The notes under the pieces: generated by a model
The model's database searches: none
Told to the model about the DNA's origin: nothing
What the model saw: only the letters and a program-made list of their open reading frames with translations
Program-made: the position numbers and the translations under genes
Source: Flavobacterium bernardetii
Lineage (GTDB): Bacteria; Bacteroidota; Bacteroidia; Flavobacteriales; Flavobacteriaceae
DNA: 64,000 nt
Reading direction: 5' to 3'
Assembly (NCBI RefSeq): GCF_011305415.1
Contig: NZ_JAANOQ010000004.1
Span: 244,999 to 308,998 of the forward strand
Shown: positions 52,252 to 59,476 of the stretch, in pieces
Layout: each line of letters opens with the position of its first letter
Numbering within the stretch: the first letter of the stretch is position 1

Positions 52252-53145
52252 TTATTTTTTCAATTTTTCAATTTTTTGTTTGGCATATTCTTTAGATTCT
52301 TCATCGCCATATTTTATTACTTTTTCGTAATATTCTATAGCTCTTTTTTTGTCGTCTTTTAAATAATATGCATGAGCAATATTAGCTAAAACAATAGTGT
52401 CTTTTGGGTTTATTTTTTCAGCTTTTTGTAAAACCTCTAAGCCTTTATCGTATTCTTTAGTTAACAAGTAAGTTATAGAAAGATTAGATAAATTTTCAAC
52501 ATTGTCTGGATAATGAGCGATAACTTCATTAGCAATATCTCTCATATTTACCAATAAGGCATCGTTTTCGGTATTAAATAATTGCATTTGATACGTTTGA
52601 AGTGAAGAAAGAAAAAACTCTTTTCCACCTTCACGAGTTGTATTGTTTGTCCAAGTCCAGTTGTTATTATTCAATGAAGAATGTTTTACAGCGTCGATAA
52701 TTTCTTTTGTAAAGCCATCCCAATTTTCTATCAAACCTAAAAAGTAAATTTTTCCAAATCGCATGTCTAATCTGTTTGGATGTAAAGAAATTCCTTGGTC
52801 AATTTTGGTAATAGCTTTTTTTACGAAATCAGCATCATAATAAGTTTGGCTACCAATATATCCAGCTTCTTTATTTGTACTGTCATTTAAAGCTAAACTT
52901 TCGCCTTTAGGTTGTTCTTTAGTTAAAGAAAGCATTTCCTTTTTAGCGTTAAGTGCATAATAGTTGAAAAAACTGGTATATAATTCCGGATTTTTCGGTT
53001 CAGCTTTTTCCCATTTTCTTAAAGTTTTCAATTGATTGACAGTGTCTTTTATATCAAAATATTTTTTAAAATCGTCTTGAAAATTTTGAGCGAAAATTAA
53101 ACTTTGAAAACTTAAAAAAAAGAATAATAAAGAGTATTGTTTCAT
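52252..53145 (-). CDS. Exported tetratricopeptide repeat protein
   Basis: The 297-residue protein has a signal peptide (KQYSLLFFFLSFQSLIFAQ). The C-terminal part holds TPR units: NLSNLSITYLLTKEYDKGLEVLQKAEKINPKDTIVLANIAHAYYLKDDKKRAIEYYEKVIKYG. The middle region (residues 90-190) is not assigned. It probably scaffolds proteins in the periplasm. The DUF1456 gene lies 15 bp upstream on the same strand, so the two may be cotranscribed. Confidence 0.82.
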   Translation of the reverse strand: MKQYSLLFFFLSFQSLIFAQNFQDDFKKYFDIKDTVNQLKTLRKWEKAEPKNPELYTSFFNYYALNAKKEMLSLTKEQPKGESLALNDSTNKEAGYIGSQTYYDADFVKKAITKIDQGISLHPNRLDMRFGKIYFLGLIENWDGFTKEIIDAVKHSSLNNNNWTWTNNTTREGGKEFFLSSLQTYQMQLFNTENDALLVNMRDIANEVIAHYPDNVENLSNLSITYLLTKEYDKGLEVLQKAEKINPKDTIVLANIAHAYYLKDDKKRAIEYYEKVIKYGDEESKEYAKQKIEKLKK

Positions 53146-53160
53146 AAAATTTGAACTGTT

Positions 53161-53694
53161 TTATTTAGTGTTTTTGCCGTCTTTAAACTTGAATTTTTCG
53201 ACAGGATTTTGTTTGGCTGGTTTTTTATCGTTGCCAAATTTGTTCTTTCCAAAAGCAGGTTTTTTATCTGAACTTTCTCCTGTTTTAGGTTTAAATTCTT
53301 TTTTGTCACCGTCTTTTGTAAATGGTTTTTTATCGCCAGTTCTTGGTTTAAATTGCGTTTTACTATCCGTTTTATTGTAAGGTTTCTTCGGTTCGTAAAT
53401 GGTTTTGTCTGTTCTTTCCGTTTGTGTTTCGTAATCTTTGTGCGATTTGATTACTTCACGTGGATTTTTCGGATTTTCCTTCGTACCACGTAAATGAATA
53501 ATTAATCCATTTAAGAAATTACGTAAAACCTGATCGCCACATTCCATGAAATTAGAGTGATCTTCCGCACGGAAAATGTCACCTAATTCGCCTTTCGACA
53601 TTTTAAAATCTACTAGGTTTAAAATTTCAACTATTTGGTCGTCACGTAATTGTAAGGCTACACGTAGTTTTTTGAAGATATCGTTATTATTCAT
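53161..53694 (-). CDS. DUF1456-family protein with basic tail
   Basis: The N-terminal 75 residues match DUF1456 (NNNDIFKKLRVALQLRDDQIVEILNLVDFKMSKGELGDIF), a small domain occurring as a pair in YehS; here the second copy, which would be expected, is replaced by a long lysine- and proline-rich tail (residues 75-177: KDYETQTERTDK to FKDGKNTK) that is probably disordered. A role in DNA or RNA binding is possible through the basic tail, but it is not shown. It reads into the TPR gene. Confidence 0.78.
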   Translation of the reverse strand: MNNNDIFKKLRVALQLRDDQIVEILNLVDFKMSKGELGDIFRAEDHSNFMECGDQVLRNFLNGLIIHLRGTKENPKNPREVIKSHKDYETQTERTDKTIYEPKKPYNKTDSKTQFKPRTGDKKPFTKDGDKKEFKPKTGESSDKKPAFGKNKFGNDKKPAKQNPVEKFKFKDGKNTK

Positions 53695-53711
53695 ATTTTT
53701 AAGTTTTATTT

Positions 53712-53741
53712 GTTAACTCTTCTACTTTGTTCAGAGTGACA
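53712..53741. repeat. Intergenic relative of the CHSELVSES repeat
   Basis: On the minus strand the sequence begins TGTCACTCTGAAC and contains ACTCT/AGAGT inverted ends around an AAAGTAGA centre. It shares TGTCA-TCTGAAC words with the 27-bp element at 20182-20208 in the glycosyltransferase gene. It lies between the DUF1456 and esterase genes. Confidence 0.6.
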
Positions 53742-53754
53742 CTTGTAATTATTT

Positions 53755-54552
53755 TTAGAAAAGCCAAAGATACGCTTTTGCAAACGCATTTCGCCATAAT
53801 TTTGCGTTATGTTCTCCATCTTTTACAATTACTAATTTATTTAGTTTCTTGCATTCACATCGTTTGGAGTTGATCAAGGTTTCCATTTCTTTCATATTTG
53901 AAACCATATTTTCCTTGTCTTCTTTATCGCCACAAAGTAAATAAATTTTTGCATCCAACTTTGGCATCTTTTCCATTTTCTCAACGATATTCGACTTATT
54001 AACCCAAAATGCAGGAGAGAAGCAACCTACTTTTCCAAATACATCTGGATATTGTAAAGCCGCATAAAAAGAAACCAATCCGCCAAGCGAACTACCCCAA
54101 ATGCAAGTGTTTTTAGCATTAGTTTTCGTTCTGTAAGTTGAATCTATTTGTGGTTTTAACGTTTTTACGATAAATTCTAAATAAGCATTTGCATTTCCGC
54201 TATTTCTGTATTTTTCGTTTTTGTAAGGTGTTAATTCTTCAATTCGTTTTTCATTTCCATGTTCAATGCCAATTACAATTACTTTGGCTTTCAAGCTATC
54301 TAACGTTTCTTCAACATTCCATTCACCGCCAAAAGAAGCTTCTCTGTCAAATAAATTTTGAGCATCGTGCATATAAATTACGGGATATTTTTTAGTTGAT
54401 TTTTCGTAATTCAAAGGTAAATACACCCAAATTTTCTTTTTAGTTTGTAGTTGTGGCGCCTCAATATCGAAAGTAGAATATCGGTTTTGAGCTTTAATTT
54501 GAATTGTTGAAAAGAAAAAAAGGAATAGAAATAGTCTTAAAAATTGTTGCAT
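53755..54552 (-). CDS. Exported alpha/beta-hydrolase esterase (IroE/esterase D-like)
   Basis: The 265-residue protein has a signal peptide (MQQFLRLFLFLFFFSTIQIKAQ) and the esterase pattern KKIWVYLPLNYEKSTKKYPVIYMHDAQNLFDREASFGGEW, the nucleophile Ser in TCIWGSSLGGLVSFYA, and the C-terminal KDGEHNAKLWRNAF with the catalytic histidine. It belongs to the IroE/Fes-like group. The substrate is unknown, though related enzymes cleave siderophore or feruloyl esters. Confidence 0.87.
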   Translation of the reverse strand: MQQFLRLFLFLFFFSTIQIKAQNRYSTFDIEAPQLQTKKKIWVYLPLNYEKSTKKYPVIYMHDAQNLFDREASFGGEWNVEETLDSLKAKVIVIGIEHGNEKRIEELTPYKNEKYRNSGNANAYLEFIVKTLKPQIDSTYRTKTNAKNTCIWGSSLGGLVSFYAALQYPDVFGKVGCFSPAFWVNKSNIVEKMEKMPKLDAKIYLLCGDKEDKENMVSNMKEMETLINSKRCECKKLNKLVIVKDGEHNAKLWRNAFAKAYLWLF

Positions 54553-54592
54553 TTTTTTATATTTGAAGAATATTATAAAAGTAATAATTTTG

Positions 54593-54994
54593 ATGGAAAC
54601 TACTCAAGAAAAAATTAGTTTGTTAAAAGAAATGATTTCGTTTGCTTTAATTGACGGTGAATTACACGACAGAGAATATGATTTCATTGAAATTGTAGCG
54701 TACGAATTAGGTATTGATAAAGAAACGTTGCATAAACTGTATGAAAATAAGGGCGAAGTCAATATAATCAAAGACGAATTGAATAGAATTTGTCAGTTTT
54801 ACCGTTTGGCTTTATTGATGCGTTCAGACGATGTTTTGCACGAAAGAGAAAGAGTAAAAATCAACGAAATCGGAATTAATATGGGTTTAGATCCGTATGC
54901 TATGAAACGAGTTTTAAAACTTATAGAAGATTCACCTAATCATATGGTTGATGGTCAGACTTTAATTAGATTGTTTAGTGAGCAGTTGAATTAG
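54593..54994 (+). CDS. TerB-like small protein
   Basis: The 133-residue helical protein begins METTQEKISLLKEMISFALIDGELHDREYDFIEIVAYELGI and has DELNRICQFYRLALLMRSDDVLHERERVKINEIGINMGLDPYAM, the two-part helical repeat of TerB-like domains with acidic metal-binding residues. The full TerB tellurite operon is not here, so a general stress or signalling role is the most that can be said. The frame opens at TTG 54563, but ATG 54593 is the natural start. A repeat array lies after the stop. Confidence 0.78.
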   Translation: METTQEKISLLKEMISFALIDGELHDREYDFIEIVAYELGIDKETLHKLYENKGEVNIIKDELNRICQFYRLALLMRSDDVLHERERVKINEIGINMGLDPYAMKRVLKLIEDSPNHMVDGQTLIRLFSEQLN

Positions 54995-55003
54995 GTTGTT
55001 TAA

Positions 55004-55090
55004 GAGTCAAGTAAAAAGTAAAAAGAGCCAAGTAAAAAGAGCTAAGTAAAAAGTAAAAAGAGCCAAGTAAAAAGGGATAAGTCAAAAGTA
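55004..55090. repeat. AAGTAAA / AGCCAAGTAAAA repeat array
   Basis: Several copies of AAGTAAAAAG are separated by AGCCAAG or AGCTAAG. The combination matches the array at 28479-28524, 26.5 kb away. It lies in the gap between the TerB-like gene and the small membrane protein genes. Confidence 0.8.
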
Positions 55091-55155
55091 TTAAAAGTTT
55101 GGCTCGATATTACCCATAAACTTGTTTTACTTAAAGCGACTTATTTATTTTTTTT

Positions 55156-55422
55156 CTACAAGAAAATATATATCAAACTAATAATCACAAGTAGAAAACA
55201 ATTCGAAATGTGTACTTTTCCTTTATTCGATTTATCATTGCTAAAAAAGTATAAAGCAATAAAAAAGTTGAATAAAAACTGTCCGATTAAGCAAATAATC
55301 ATAATCAAAAATTTCCCTAATCCTGAATAATGATGACCAGAATCCTCAATGCAATTAGAGGCAATTAGATATAAAATAAAAATTATAGAATTTGTTAATG
55401 TTGCTTGATAGAAGTACTTCAT
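55156..55422 (-). CDS. Small three-helix membrane protein A
   Basis: The 88-residue protein has three hydrophobic segments (SIIFILYLIAS, FLIMIICLIGQFLFNFFIALYF and NCFLLVIISLIYIFL). The N-terminus MKYFYQATLTNSIIFILYLIASN resembles that of the next gene upstream, MNHFYKTLKRQILILLMYTLGAN, and helix spacing is similar, so the two may be tandem copies. The function is unknown. It follows protein B with one base between the genes. Confidence 0.6.
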   Translation of the reverse strand: MKYFYQATLTNSIIFILYLIASNCIEDSGHHYSGLGKFLIMIICLIGQFLFNFFIALYFFSNDKSNKGKVHISNCFLLVIISLIYIFL

Positions 55423-55423
55423 T

Positions 55424-55714
55424 TTAATGATTTAAATAAAGTGAAAGTATTGTAAAAAAAATGCTTAAAACAAAAACTATTGGTATGGTTAAAATATAGT
55501 TTTTAAGTTTTTTTCTCTCGTCTTGATGATTTGAAGCAGTATAAACTGATAAAAGAAAGAGGTGGATTAATGCATATAAAATAACATATAATAATGGACT
55601 TAACATTCCTTTTTCATGAGGTCTATTGAAGAAATAATCATAAAAATTTGCTCCTAAAGTATACATTAGAAGTATAAGAATTTGTCTTTTTAAAGTCTTA
55701 TAAAAGTGGTTCAT
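55424..55714 (-). CDS. Small three-helix membrane protein B
   Basis: The 96-residue protein has three hydrophobic segments (ILILLMYTLGANF, LLYVILYALIHLFLLSVYT and YILTIPIVFVLSIFFTILSLYL). It is similar in layout to the downstream protein A. No known family is recognised. The gene begins 27 bp after the stop of the GyrI-like gene, on the same strand. Confidence 0.6.
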   Translation of the reverse strand: MNHFYKTLKRQILILLMYTLGANFYDYFFNRPHEKGMLSPLLYVILYALIHLFLLSVYTASNHQDERKKLKNYILTIPIVFVLSIFFTILSLYLNH

Positions 55715-55741
55715 AATTTACTGAATGCTGCGGCTGAATAC

Positions 55742-56218
55742 TTATTTAATAGGAATCCAAATTTCTTCTTCACTTTCTGGGTTTTCGTGTCCTAGATAGT
55801 TATCTCCCATTATTTCAAAATGAGGTCTGTTGTCTAATTGAAATCCTGAATTGGGTAACCATTCTCCATAAATATATTGGGCAGTTTCAGAAAACATTTC
55901 AGATGTCCCTTTATATAAAAACACAGCATATTTTTCCCCTGTAAGTTCTAGTTTTTCAAATCCATTAGGAATATTCTCAAAATCTTTAACTTCTACAGCG
56001 GCCCATTTTGTAAAAAGTGTTTCTGGAGTGAAATTCGTAAAATAATCTGCGTCATAAACTTGAATACAAAATATATCTGCACTTTTTGCATTCGTTATTT
56101 CTTTTAAGCGAGGCATTAATTGACTGAAAATGCTATATGTTTTATTATCTAATAAAGACATTTCAATTGAAAATCCTATTAGTTTTTTGGGCGGTATTGT
56201 AACAATTTTTGGAGTCAT
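55742..56218 (-). CDS. GyrI-like (AraC effector-binding) domain protein
   Basis: The 158-residue protein is a single GyrI-like domain: PKIVTIPPKKLIGFSIEMSLLDNKTYSIFSQLMPRL at the start, then AVEVKDFENIPNGFEKLELTGEKYAVFLYKGTSEMFSETAQYIYGEWLPNSGFQLDNRPHFEIM. Such domains bind small hydrophobic molecules. There is no DNA-binding domain, so it is not itself a regulator of the AraC or MerR kind. It lies upstream of the two membrane protein genes on the same strand. Confidence 0.85.
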   Translation of the reverse strand: MTPKIVTIPPKKLIGFSIEMSLLDNKTYSIFSQLMPRLKEITNAKSADIFCIQVYDADYFTNFTPETLFTKWAAVEVKDFENIPNGFEKLELTGEKYAVFLYKGTSEMFSETAQYIYGEWLPNSGFQLDNRPHFEIMGDNYLGHENPESEEEIWIPIK

Positions 56219-56247
56219 TTATAAAATAAAAATTCAAATATATAAAA

Positions 56248-56277
56248 ATTCCCTGTAAATTGTTTTTTACAGGGAAT
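56248..56277 (-). terminator. Terminator after the YdcH-like gene
   Basis: The stem ATTCCCTGTAAA (56248-56259) with TTTACAGGGAAT (56266-56277) is perfect, and on the minus strand T-rich sequence follows. Confidence 0.85.
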
Positions 56278-56300
56278 CTATCAAAATAAAAAAGAGAAAA

Positions 56301-56537
56301 TTAATTATTCGTTAAAAACTGATAAATTTCATCTTTTAAATGCACTCTCTTTTTTCTTAAATCATTCAAAGCATCATCTGAAGCAGGTTCGGTATCGCTT
56401 TCAATTCTATAGATTTCGTGATCTAATTCGTCAAATTCGTGAAACAATTTTTTAAAATGTGCATTTTCAACTTTTAAATTGCTAATTTTTGTTTCGTACT
56501 CTGGAAATTCCTGGGTTAAAATGTGTTTAGATATCAT
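56301..56537 (-). CDS. YdcH-family (DUF465) protein
   Basis: The 78-residue protein has the DUF465 pattern: a helical hairpin with ENAHFKKLFHEFDELDHEIYRIES and LNDLRKKRVHLKDEIYQFL. The function is unknown; small proteins of this type are widespread. Monocistronic, ended by a strong terminator. Confidence 0.82.
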   Translation of the reverse strand: MISKHILTQEFPEYETKISNLKVENAHFKKLFHEFDELDHEIYRIESDTEPASDDALNDLRKKRVHLKDEIYQFLTNN

Positions 56538-56608
56538 ATTCTTTGTTTTAATTTACTATTCAAAGTTCTGATTAATAAATTACAATAAATATGATATTTG
56601 TCATGCTG

Positions 56609-57598
56609 TTATTTCCCTTGAATTCTAATCCAAAGTTTGCTAAAAATTTCCCCGTAATTTTTTGGTGGATTTTGCACTGCATAATAACTTCCATCTGGAT
56701 TGATACACATTGGAAACGCAAATTTTGGACCTTTTTCATCCATACTCATCGGTCCGAATTTCGTCACATAAATTTTAATGACATCACCTTCTTTTTTAAC
56801 TAATTCGTAACCTTGTGCGAAGTTGAAAAAAGGTTCTAATTCTGGTCTGCTTTTTAAGGCTGGAAGCAATTGATTTTCGCTTTTTACAAAATGAAAAGTA
56901 GTGTTCATTTGTTTATCGAAAATACTGTAATCGCTTAGGTAAAAACCTTCTTTTGTTTTAATTATCGCTTGCCATAAAAAGGTGTTGAATGGAGTAGGAG
57001 CGACATTCATTTGTTCATAAACGATATTTTTTTCTTGTAAAACCGTTTCGAATTTGTGGTAAACGATTTCTCTAACCACCAATCCCCAAAGTAAATAACC
57101 TGTTGAAAGTATCAAACTAATATTGATGATTTTGCTTCTTTTTGGATTTTTATTTTTCATTATCCACAAAGCAATTGAAGCAATTAATAGCGGAAGTGTA
57201 AAACCTAAATCTACAACAAAAACATTATTAAGGGAATAATACGATTTGGTTAATGGATATAAAATTCGTGTTCCGTAAGTGGTACATAAATCTAATAAAG
57301 GATGTGTGAAAAGGGCAACGAAACAAGCCCAAACCCATGAAATATAACTTGTGCTGTACTTTTTAGAAAGTAATTTACCCGCTAATAAACTCAGTAATAT
57401 GGAGAAAAATATAGAATGTGAAAACGCTCGATGAATCGCTAATTGTTCTACACTATCAAAAAACGGATTTAATAAAACATCTAAATCAGGAATAGTTCCT
57501 AAAACAGCACCATAAACTAATGATTTTTTACCAATTTCTTTGTCTTTTACCAAGGCAAAAGTGACTGCGCCTAAAACGATTTGTGATAAAGAATCCAT
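56609..57598 (-). CDS. YdjM-family (LexA-binding inner membrane type) metal-dependent hydrolase
   Basis: The 329-residue membrane protein has the pattern MDSLSQIVLGAVTFALVKDKEIGKKSLVYGAVLGTIPDLDVLLNPF, then HRAFSHSIFFSILLSLLAGKLL and HPLLDLCTTYGTRIL. The histidine and aspartate residues fit the DUF457 membrane-bound metal-dependent hydrolases. The C-terminal 130 residues (IVYEQMNVAPTPFNTFLWQAI to KLWIRIQGK) lie outside the membrane. The substrate is unknown. Confidence 0.85.
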   Translation of the reverse strand: MDSLSQIVLGAVTFALVKDKEIGKKSLVYGAVLGTIPDLDVLLNPFFDSVEQLAIHRAFSHSIFFSILLSLLAGKLLSKKYSTSYISWVWACFVALFTHPLLDLCTTYGTRILYPLTKSYYSLNNVFVVDLGFTLPLLIASIALWIMKNKNPKRSKIINISLILSTGYLLWGLVVREIVYHKFETVLQEKNIVYEQMNVAPTPFNTFLWQAIIKTKEGFYLSDYSIFDKQMNTTFHFVKSENQLLPALKSRPELEPFFNFAQGYELVKKEGDVIKIYVTKFGPMSMDEKGPKFAFPMCINPDGSYYAVQNPPKNYGEIFSKLWIRIQGK

Positions 57599-57601
57599 AT
57601 T

Positions 57602-57633
57602 TTAGTGGTTAGTAAAGAGTGATTAGTGACTAG
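57602..57633. repeat. TTAGTG-type repeat array
   Basis: The words TTAGTGGTTAGTAAAG and TGATTAGTGACTAG occur between two minus-strand genes, in the 45-bp gap. They are another short repeated-word array like those at 28479 and 63813. Confidence 0.6.
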
Positions 57634-57643
57634 TTTTAAAGTT

Positions 57644-58012
57644 TTACTTTACAGGAATTAAAAACTCATGATGAAATAATTTTCCTTTTTTGCCTCTAAA
57701 AGTTATCATTAAGGAGTAAACACCTTCTTTTAAACCTTCTTTGGATGGTTTTATTGTCCAATTAGTTGCGTTTTTATCATTTGATAATTTGTTTCTCTTT
57801 AAATTTTGTCCAATACAAGACAAGTTTACAGGATCAATATTTTTGGTTACAATTTGAATTTTATTTTCTTTATCTAAATCCAAGAAATTTTTACCGTTTT
57901 CAGTTTTAATTTCAACAATATAAATACTTTCCTTAAAAACTAAATTACTCTTATCTTGAGCAAAAAATGCAGTTGAAAGTAGTATAAAAAAACAAATAAA
58001 AATTTTTTTCAT
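57644..58012 (-). CDS. Small exported protein, unknown function
   Basis: The 122-residue protein has a signal peptide (KKIFICFFILLSTAFFAQ) and a beta-rich mature part (NLVFKESIYIVEIKTENGKNFLDLD to RGKKGKLFHHEFLIPVK). It is followed by the DUF457 gene 45 bp downstream and preceded by rimO's region on the same strand. I do not recognise the family. Confidence 0.7.
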   Translation of the reverse strand: MKKIFICFFILLSTAFFAQDKSNLVFKESIYIVEIKTENGKNFLDLDKENKIQIVTKNIDPVNLSCIGQNLKRNKLSNDKNATNWTIKPSKEGLKEGVYSLMITFRGKKGKLFHHEFLIPVK

Positions 58013-58053
58013 AGTTATGTTTTGAATAGTTTAAAAGTTCTTAGACGTAAATA

Positions 58054-58074
58054 CTAAATCTCAAATCGTAAATT
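58054..58074. repeat. Short copy of the ATTTACGATTTG repeat
   Basis: On the minus strand, AATTTACGATTTGAG occurs just after the rimO stop. It shares ATTTACGATTTG with the array at 63813-63856. Confidence 0.5.
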
Positions 58075-59386
58075 AAGAAACCGGTTCAGCATACAAATCA
58101 AATTCTGTAGCATCAATGATTTTTAAATTTACGAAATCACCTGTTTTTAAATAGAATTTTGAAGCGTCGATTAATACTTCATTATCTACATCTGGACTAT
58201 CAAATTCAGTTCTTCCTACAAAATGTTCCCCTTCTTTTCTGTCAATCACACATTTGAACGTTTGTCCAATTTTTTCTTGATTTAAATCCCAAGAAATTTG
58301 TGCTTGGATATCCATAATTTGAGCTGCTCTGTCTTGTTTTACTTCTTCTGGAACATCATCTTCTAATAAATAAGCATGTGTGTTTTCTTCGTGAGAATAC
58401 GTAAAACATCCTAAACGTTCGAAACGCATTTCTTCCACCCAATTTTTAAGAGTATTGAAATCTTCTTCCGTTTCACCAGGATAACCAACGATTAAAGTAG
58501 TTCTGATTGTCATTTCAGGAACTAACGCTCTAAAATCGTGAATTAATTTCGTTGTTTTTTCTTGAGTAGTTCCACGACGCATCGATTTTAAAACACTATC
58601 TGAAATATGTTGTAAAGGAATATCTAAGTAATTACAAATTTTTGGTTCGCGTTTCATTAATTCTAAAACGTCCATTGGAAAACCAGTAGGGAAGGCGTAA
58701 TGCAAACGAATCCATTCGATGCCTTCTACTTTTACTAAAGCTTCTAAAAGCTCCCCTAAGTTTCTTTTTTTGTATAAATCTAAACCGTAATACGTTAAAT
58801 CTTGCGCAATAAGAATTAATTCTTTTACACCGTTTTTAGCTAATTTTTCGGCTTCAATTACTAAATGCTCAATGGGAGTCGACTTGTGTTTTCCTCTCAT
58901 TAATGGAATGGCACAAAAACTACAAGGTCTATCGCAACCTTCAGCAATTTTTAAATACGCGTAATTTTTTGGAGTAGTAGTTAAACGTTCTCCAATTAAT
59001 TCGTGTTTATAATCGGCACCCAATGCTTTTAATAATAAAGGCAATTCCGTAGTTCCGAAAAATTGGTCAATATTTGGAATTTCTTTTTCTAAATCGGGTC
59101 TGTAACGTTCAGATAAGCAACCTGTAACAAAAACTTTGTCAACTAAGCCTTGCTCTTTTTTATCGGCATATTCCAAAATCGTATTTATCGATTCTTCTTT
59201 GGCGTTATCAATAAAACCACAAGTATTAATTACAATAATGTTCCCTTCGTCTTTAGTTGCTTCGTGTGTTACTTCTTTTCCGTTGGCACGAAGTTGTCCC
59301 ATTAAAACTTCACTATCATATACGTTTTTAGAACAACCTAAGGTAATGACGTTAATTTTATTTTTCTTTAAAGACTTGGTTCTCAT
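58073..59386 (-). CDS. rimO: Ribosomal protein S12 methylthiotransferase RimO
   Basis: The 437-residue radical SAM enzyme adds a methylthio group to an aspartate of ribosomal protein S12. The radical SAM cluster is Cys151, Cys155 and Cys158 (EGCDRPCSFCAIP); the UPF0004 cysteines are Cys18, Cys56 and Cys90. A TRAM domain ends the protein (about residues 370-437). The sequence GCSKNVYDSEVLMGQL at the start is typical of RimO rather than MiaB. Neighbours are a small exported protein and the FadL-type porin gene, both on the same strand. Confidence 0.95.
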   Translation of the reverse strand: MRTKSLKKNKINVITLGCSKNVYDSEVLMGQLRANGKEVTHEATKDEGNIIVINTCGFIDNAKEESINTILEYADKKEQGLVDKVFVTGCLSERYRPDLEKEIPNIDQFFGTTELPLLLKALGADYKHELIGERLTTTPKNYAYLKIAEGCDRPCSFCAIPLMRGKHKSTPIEHLVIEAEKLAKNGVKELILIAQDLTYYGLDLYKKRNLGELLEALVKVEGIEWIRLHYAFPTGFPMDVLELMKREPKICNYLDIPLQHISDSVLKSMRRGTTQEKTTKLIHDFRALVPEMTIRTTLIVGYPGETEEDFNTLKNWVEEMRFERLGCFTYSHEENTHAYLLEDDVPEEVKQDRAAQIMDIQAQISWDLNQEKIGQTFKCVIDRKEGEHFVGRTEFDSPDVDNEVLIDASKFYLKTGDFVNLKIIDATEFDLYAEPVS

Positions 59387-59423
59387 AGTATTTGTTTTAT
59401 TTCAGGGTGCAAAATTAATAAAA

Positions 59424-59456
59424 AAATGTCGCTTAACTTGAAGTAAAGCGACATTT
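59424..59456 (-). terminator. Terminator after the FadL-type gene
   Basis: The stem AAATGTCGCTT (59424-59434) with AAGCGACATTT (59446-59456) is followed by T-rich sequence on the minus strand. Confidence 0.85.
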
Positions 59457-59476
59457 GTGAAATAATTGTATTTTAT

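Noticed and set aside
54583..54595. TAATTTTG next to the TerB-like gene start as its -7 element
   Set aside because: It ends directly at the ATG, so transcription would begin within the gene; TATATTTG at 54558-54565 is better placed.
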